In this document: positions 5,954 to 8,932 of the stretch, piece after piece
Layout of the letters: every line of letters begins with the position of its first letter
Position numbering within the stretch: position 1 is the first letter of the stretch
Assembly (NCBI RefSeq): GCF_000716445.1
Contig: NZ_JNWK01000111.1
Coordinates: 1-8,932, forward strand
Direction of reading: 5' to 3'
Source: Streptomyces wedmorensis
Lineage (GTDB): Bacteria > Actinomycetota > Actinomycetes > Streptomycetales > Streptomycetaceae
Length of the DNA: 8,932 nt
Made by a program: the position numbers and the translations under genes
The notes under the pieces: generated by a model
What the model saw: only the letters and a program-made list of their open reading frames with translations
Told to the model about the DNA's origin: nothing
Databases searched by the model: none

Positions 5954-6739
5954 TCAGCAGCAGCTGCCGCCAGGGGCGCACTCGGACGCCGCGGCGGTGC
6001 TGTCGACGGGCTTGTGGGCGCGGACGATCGCGGCGTGGAGACCGTCGGCCGCCTCCTGGGTGAAGACGACCTCCGCGTCCTTCAGGCCCACCGCATCGAG
6101 GAGTTCCTTGTACTCGGAGACCGACAGGGCGCTGGCGATGCACTGGCTGTGCCCGCCGCGCTCGGCCCGCTCCTCGGGGCTGAGCCGGTCCTCGGCGACG
6201 ACGTCGCTGATGCCGAGGCGGCCGCCGGGGGTGAGGACGCGCGCCGTCTCGGCGAAGACGGCCGGCTTGTTCAGCGACAGGTTGATCACGCAGTTGGAGA
6301 TGATCACGTCGACGGTGTCGGCGGGCAGCGGGATGGACTCGATCGTGCCCTTGAGGAGGACGAGGTTGTCGACCTCGGCGTCCTCGACGTTGCGGGCGGC
6401 GAGGGCGAGCGTCTCCTCCAGGAAGTCCAGGCCGAAGACACGGCCGTCCGGGCCGACGCGGCGGGCACTGAGGATCACGTCGAGGCCGCCGCCGGATCCG
6501 AGGTCCGGGACCGTCTCGCCCTCGCGCAGCTCGGCGACGGCGGTCGGGTTGCCGCAGCCGAGGCTGGCGAGGAGGGCGGCGTCGGGCGCGGTGCCGGGGC
6601 CGATCTCGTCGTACGCGGCGGGGCCGAAGGTCTGCGGGTCGGGCGAGCAGCAGGCGCCGCTCGTCTCGGCCTACTCGGCCTTGGCCTTGTAGTACGCGCG
6701 GACCTCGTCTTGGAGGGTGCTCGTGGTGTTGTCGCTCAT
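5954..6739 (-). pseudogene. arsM: As(III) S-adenosylmethionine methyltransferase, interrupted by an in-frame amber codon
   Basis: ArsM methylates As(III) with SAM to less retained or volatile species. The frame starts at ATG 6739 with AAGGAG eight bases upstream and reads MSDNTTSTLQDEVRAYYKAK before TAG at 6673-6671 (codon 23); the same frame continues at once with AETSGACC and stays open to 5954, codon 261. All hallmarks lie after the stop: CC at 30-31, GCGNP (C62), SAM loop DLGSGGGLD (79-87), SNC (C150), SQC (C200), and a C-terminal CC. C62, C150 and C200 match the three essential cysteines of Cyanidioschyzon ArsM. In motif I the usual VLDLG reads VPDLG, a proline in a core strand. No start codon after the TAG would keep motif I. 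The upstream cistron is truncated too, so the operon looks dead. Read-through or a sequencing error are alternatives. Confidence 0.88.
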
Positions 6740-6758
6740 GAGCGGCGCTCCTTCTGGG

Positions 6759-6990
6759 TCAGGCGCCGGCGGGGGCGAGGCGGTGCACGGGGCGCGGGTA
6801 GGAGGGCTTGAACGACACCGGGGTGGTGGCCGAGGAGGTGACACCGGCGACGCCGTCCGCCGCCGCGACCGCCTCGGTGACGGCGGCGTCGAGGGCGTCG
6901 GGCTCGCAGGCGACGCGTGCGTTGACGACGGCGCGGCCGGTCGGCGCGGGCCCGGTGGCGGCGCGGTCGAGGGTGGGCTGCCCGCCGGAC
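6759..6990 (-). pseudogene. 3' remnant of an unidentified gene upstream of arsM
   Basis: About 75 in-frame codons ending at 6759, 19 bp before the arsM start and in the same direction, so originally co-transcribed. Recognisable codon bias is seen; the readable part includes TLDRAATGPAPTGRAVVNAR, one Cys (VACEP), an Ala-rich helix and a C-terminal FKPSYPRPVHRL rich in Pro and basic residues. There is no acceptable start codon; the frame runs into the antisense of the ABC ATPase fragment, so the 5' part is lost near 6990. I do not recognise the family. The 5' boundary is approximate. Confidence 0.45.
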
Positions 6991-7004
6991 TCGGTGAGGC
7001 TGAG

Positions 7005-7241
7005 CAACGACTCTGCCTCGCCAGGGCCCTGGCTCTCGAACCGGCGGCCCTGCTGCTCGACGAGCCCACCAGCGCCCTCGACGAGCGAAGCCGCGACACG
7101 GTCGAGGAGTCCGTGGCCGCCCTGCGCGGCAACCGAACGGTCCTGCTCGTCTCCCACGACCCCGCACAGGTGGAACGCCTCTGCGACCGCACGATCCGCA
7201 TCGACCTCCCGACCCCCTCCACCCCCTCCCCGGCGGCCTGA
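7005..7241 (+). pseudogene. 3' fragment of an ABC transporter ATPase
   Basis: About 78 codons of a nucleotide-binding domain: the end of the signature region (QRLCLARAL), Walker B with D-loop (ALLLDEPTSALD) and the H-loop (VLLVSHD), then AQVERLCDRTIRID and a short Pro-rich tail to the stop. Walker A, Q-loop and the LSGGE part of the signature are missing; just upstream, CTGAGC (7000-7005) would read Leu-Ser in another frame, so a small deletion or frameshift may lie at the edge. The sequence before about 6990 belongs to the opposite-strand remnant. The transporter's substrate cannot be told from this piece. It cannot bind ATP alone and is surely non-functional. Confidence 0.8.
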
Positions 7242-7280
7242 ACGCTCGCCCGCTCCACACTCCACACCCGCTCGACCCAT

Positions 7281-7318
7281 GGCCCGGCCCCTCGCGAGAA
7301 ACCGCGACGGACCGGGCC
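7281..7318. terminator. Hairpin after the ABC ATPase fragment
   Basis: GGCCCGG (7281-7287) pairs with CCGGGCC (7312-7318), continuing inward with CC/GG and CGCG/CGCG around loop AGAAAC, broken by two internal mismatches. It starts 39 bp after the fragment's stop and is probably the original terminator of that gene. Confidence 0.7.
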
Positions 7319-7595
7319 TCACGTCTGTCACCCGACAGCTGGACCGAGAGCCTCCGCCTCTTCAGGCGCTCGGGCTCACCCTCGAACCGTCCGAAGGATC
7401 GCCACGGCCCACCACCCCCTCCTCCTGATGAACATGCCCGCCTGAGACGGACAGAGGGGAGGGTGTCGGCGCCACCGACGCACCGGTGCGCGGTCGCACC
7501 CACGCGTCGATAATTGCGTCATCATGCACATTCGCGAAGACGACCCACCACGGGCCTTACCCGACACCGCCCGATTCCCTACCTGCCGACTCACC
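7319..7595. other. Non-coding stretch upstream of the integrase
   Basis: No gene recognised. GATAAT at 7509-7514 resembles a -10 box for the downstream plus-strand genes, but no good -35 stands 16-19 bp before it. No tRNA-like end, no attachment-site repeat and no clear inverted repeat was found here. Confidence 0.35.
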
Positions 7596-7606
7596 AGGAG
7601 GTATCC

Positions 7607-7696
7607 GTGAGGATGCTGATCAACTTTCCCCAGTTTGGTGCGGCCGCAGGTCAGGGCCATGCTGTGGAGCCGATGGTCAGCAACCTCCCAGCATGA
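7607..7696 (+). CDS. 29-residue hypothetical peptide ahead of the integrase
   Basis: GTG start five bases after a full AGGAGG (7596-7601), then 29 codons with sequence starting MRMLINFPQFGAAAGQG, and TGA at 7694-7696. The stop is 16 bp before the integrase start. The strong ribosome binding site argues that it is translated; it may couple translation to the integrase, be a truncated gene start, or be a peptide of its own. No family recognised, no cysteines, no transmembrane segment. Confidence 0.45.
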   Translation: MRMLINFPQFGAAAGQGHAVEPMVSNLPA

Positions 7697-7712
7697 GTCA
7701 GGAGCGGTGTCC

Positions 7713-8837
7713 GTGGCGACCAAACTCATCCGCGGGATGGGCAGTTATTTCAAGACCTGCAGCTGCAAACGGCAGGGTGGCTGTGCGCACCTTTACGCTA
7801 TCCGGTTTCGGGACGGAACGGGACGGCAACGAGAGGAGACGGGCTACCCGACACAGGACGACGCCCTCAGCCGGCTCGCACAGCTCTACAGCGAGAAGCG
7901 CAGTACTCCTGTGCAGCAGGCCGAGATGAAGCGCACGCTGGGAAAGCAGCGTTTCAGCGCGTACGCCAGTACCTGGCTGCCCCGTCAGCGCCACTTCGCG
8001 CCGGGCACGGTACGCACGGTGACTCAACTCCTCGACCGTCAGATACTCCCTGCCCTCGAGTCCCGCCGGATCAACAGCTTCTCACCGACCGTCGTCGACG
8101 ACTTCATCATGTCGATGGAGGAGCGCAAGGTCGGTCTGGCCACACAGCAGAACGCCTTCGACACTCTCAAGAAGATCCTCCGGGACGCCCACCGCAGGGG
8201 CGGGATCGCCGACGACCCCTTCCAGGGCGTTGTCCCACCGGAGTACATCCCCAACCGAATCACCATCCCCATGCTGGAGGAGATCCACGCGCTCAAAGAG
8301 GTCGGTTCCAAAGGTCTCGTCGTCATCATCGATCTGATGTCCGGGTGCGGGCACCGGAACGGAGAGGCGTTCGCAGCCCATCTCGACGGCATGGTCGCGG
8401 ACGACGTGTACCGCATCACCGAGCAGATCGAAGGAAGGACCCGCCAGCGCGCCCCGCTCAAGCACCGCAAGGCGGGCGAGTTCCGCGAAGTCCCCATGCC
8501 GGCCACGGTCCGGGAGTCCCTCCTCAGGTACGTGCATGACCTCGGTACGGACAAGAACGGCTACTTGCTGCGCACTCAGCGCAGCCCTTACTGGGGACAC
8601 TCGACGCTCGACTATCAATGGAGCGCGGCCAGGAAGCGGGCTGGCATCAAACGGAAGCTGAACCCGTACTCCCTGCGCCACTTCTTCGCCTCGAACTGCC
8701 TGTCCAGGGGAATCCCCATCACCGACGTGGCCGAGTGGATGGGGCACTCGAACATCAACATGACATACCGCATCTACCGACATCTGATGCCGGCATCCAT
8801 CGGTCGCGCAGCCAAGGTCCTTGAGGCCGGGCTCTAG
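7713..8837 (+). CDS. Tyrosine site-specific recombinase (phage/ICE-type integrase)
   Basis: DNA integrase of 374 residues that would insert or excise a mobile element. The N-terminal part (1-45) has CSCKRQGGCAH (C16, C18, C24, H26), a possible zinc-holding arm-binding region. Residues 80-175 are the SAM-like core-binding domain (FSAYASTWLPRQ onward). The catalytic domain has R215 (GCGHRNGEA), a Lys in the hairpin near 250-253, YSLRH at 319-323 with R322, H345 (MGHSN) and the nucleophile Y355 in TYRIYRH. The usual HxxR box has Tyr in place of the first His. Start is GTG at 7713 with AGGAG eight bases upstream; GTG at 7707 is too close to it. Codons are visibly less GC-biased than in the ars genes, fitting mobile origin. 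No excisionase or replication gene is visible. Confidence 0.92.
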   Translation: MATKLIRGMGSYFKTCSCKRQGGCAHLYAIRFRDGTGRQREETGYPTQDDALSRLAQLYSEKRSTPVQQAEMKRTLGKQRFSAYASTWLPRQRHFAPGTVRTVTQLLDRQILPALESRRINSFSPTVVDDFIMSMEERKVGLATQQNAFDTLKKILRDAHRRGGIADDPFQGVVPPEYIPNRITIPMLEEIHALKEVGSKGLVVIIDLMSGCGHRNGEAFAAHLDGMVADDVYRITEQIEGRTRQRAPLKHRKAGEFREVPMPATVRESLLRYVHDLGTDKNGYLLRTQRSPYWGHSTLDYQWSAARKRAGIKRKLNPYSLRHFFASNCLSRGIPITDVAEWMGHSNINMTYRIYRHLMPASIGRAAKVLEAGL

Positions 8838-8844
8838 GTCCTGT

Positions 8845-8862
8845 CCGGCCGATCAAGGCCGG
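8845..8862. terminator. Hairpin after the integrase
   Basis: CCGGCC (8845-8850) and GGCCGG (8857-8862) flank GATCAA, eight bases after the integrase stop; CTAGG (8834-8838) and CCTAG (8864-8868) pair outside it. It can serve as terminator, but similar GTCCTGTCCGGCCGATC-like ends are also seen in Streptomyces insertion sequences. Confidence 0.45.
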
Positions 8863-8889
8863 CCCTAGGGGTTCTGCAAGGATGCTGGG

Positions 8890-8932
8890 ATGCAGCACCT
8901 GCCGGATGACCCGTCGCTCCTGCCCGCCCCGT
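8890..8932 (+). CDS. Start of a reading frame cut by the window edge
   Basis: ATG with AAGGA (8878-8882) seven bases upstream, reading MQHLPDDPSLLPAP to the edge. Too short to assign. Placement right after an inverted-repeat hairpin makes an insertion-sequence transposase one possibility; this is inference only. Confidence 0.35.
   Translation, partial: MQHLPDDPSLLPAP

Noticed and set aside
6671..6673. TAG in arsM as a pyrrolysine or other recoding site
   Set aside because: Streptomyces is not known to decode TAG as pyrrolysine, no recoding element is visible, and a second lesion in motif I fits simple decay better.
5568..6692. Plus-strand frame starting in the arsR4 promoter and running through arsM antisense
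   Set aside because: Most of it is the antisense of arsM. The first part does begin with a plausible peptide but has no ribosome binding site and no stop before arsM.
7242..7606. Integrase attachment site or tRNA end
   Set aside because: No tRNA T-arm sequence or matching direct repeat was found in the window.
1..8932. CRISPR array or tandem-repeat array
   Set aside because: No regularly spaced repeats; the only tandem repeat is the two-unit 18-bp duplication in arsT.

Overview
The window looks like a piece of a Streptomyces genome or linear plasmid. It has very high GC, strong third-position GC bias, GTG and TTG starts, and protein families typical of that genus. Its main content is an arsenic-resistance island with the gene repertoire (arsR, acr3/arsB, arsO, arsC, arsT) described for Streptomyces plasmid pHZ227. 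It is followed by a second, decayed arsenic module, two gene fragments facing each other, and a tyrosine recombinase.

Region 1 (23-826): a divergent pair, arsR1 (-) and arsC1 (+), around a 26-bp inverted repeat. Region 2 (837-3828, minus strand): arsR3 > acr3 > arsO > arsR2, apparently one transcript; arsR3 and acr3 overlap by 4 nt. Region 3 (3903-5034, plus strand): arsC2 > arsT, divergent from arsR3. arsR3/arsC2 is a paralogous copy of the arsR1/arsC1 module. Together these genes supply As(III) sensing (ArsR), reduction of arsenate to arsenite (ArsC, using the thioredoxin system), extrusion of arsenite (Acr3), a flavoprotein of unsettled role (ArsO), and a thioredoxin reductase (ArsT). The ArsT encoded here has lost most of its N-terminal FAD domain, and an 18-bp tandem duplication lies at the deletion point.

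Region 4 (5094-5587): two strong hairpins and a stand-alone arsR4 (-) of a different type, with a C-terminal CxxC. It has its own intrinsic terminator and a nearly leaderless promoter overlapped by an inverted repeat. Region 5 (5900-6990, minus strand): arsM (As(III) S-adenosylmethionine methyltransferase), broken by an in-frame TAG at codon 23 and carrying a proline in SAM motif I, preceded by the 3' stub of an unrecognised gene. Region 6 (7005-7318, plus strand): the 3' stub of an ABC transporter ATPase with its terminator. The two stubs abut near 6990-7005, which marks a rearrangement junction.

Region 7 (7596-8932): a 29-codon reading frame with a perfect ribosome binding site, a tyrosine integrase with less GC-biased codons, a hairpin, and the first 14 codons of a further reading frame cut by the window edge. 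The island looks like a mobile composite in which the expression and efflux core (arsR, acr3, arsC) is intact while the accessory enzymes arsT and arsM show specific lesions. I see no tRNA, rRNA or CRISPR array. I did not find a wholly new system; the most notable items are the arsM amber codon, the arsT deletion, the junction of gene stubs and the unidentified gene upstream of arsM.
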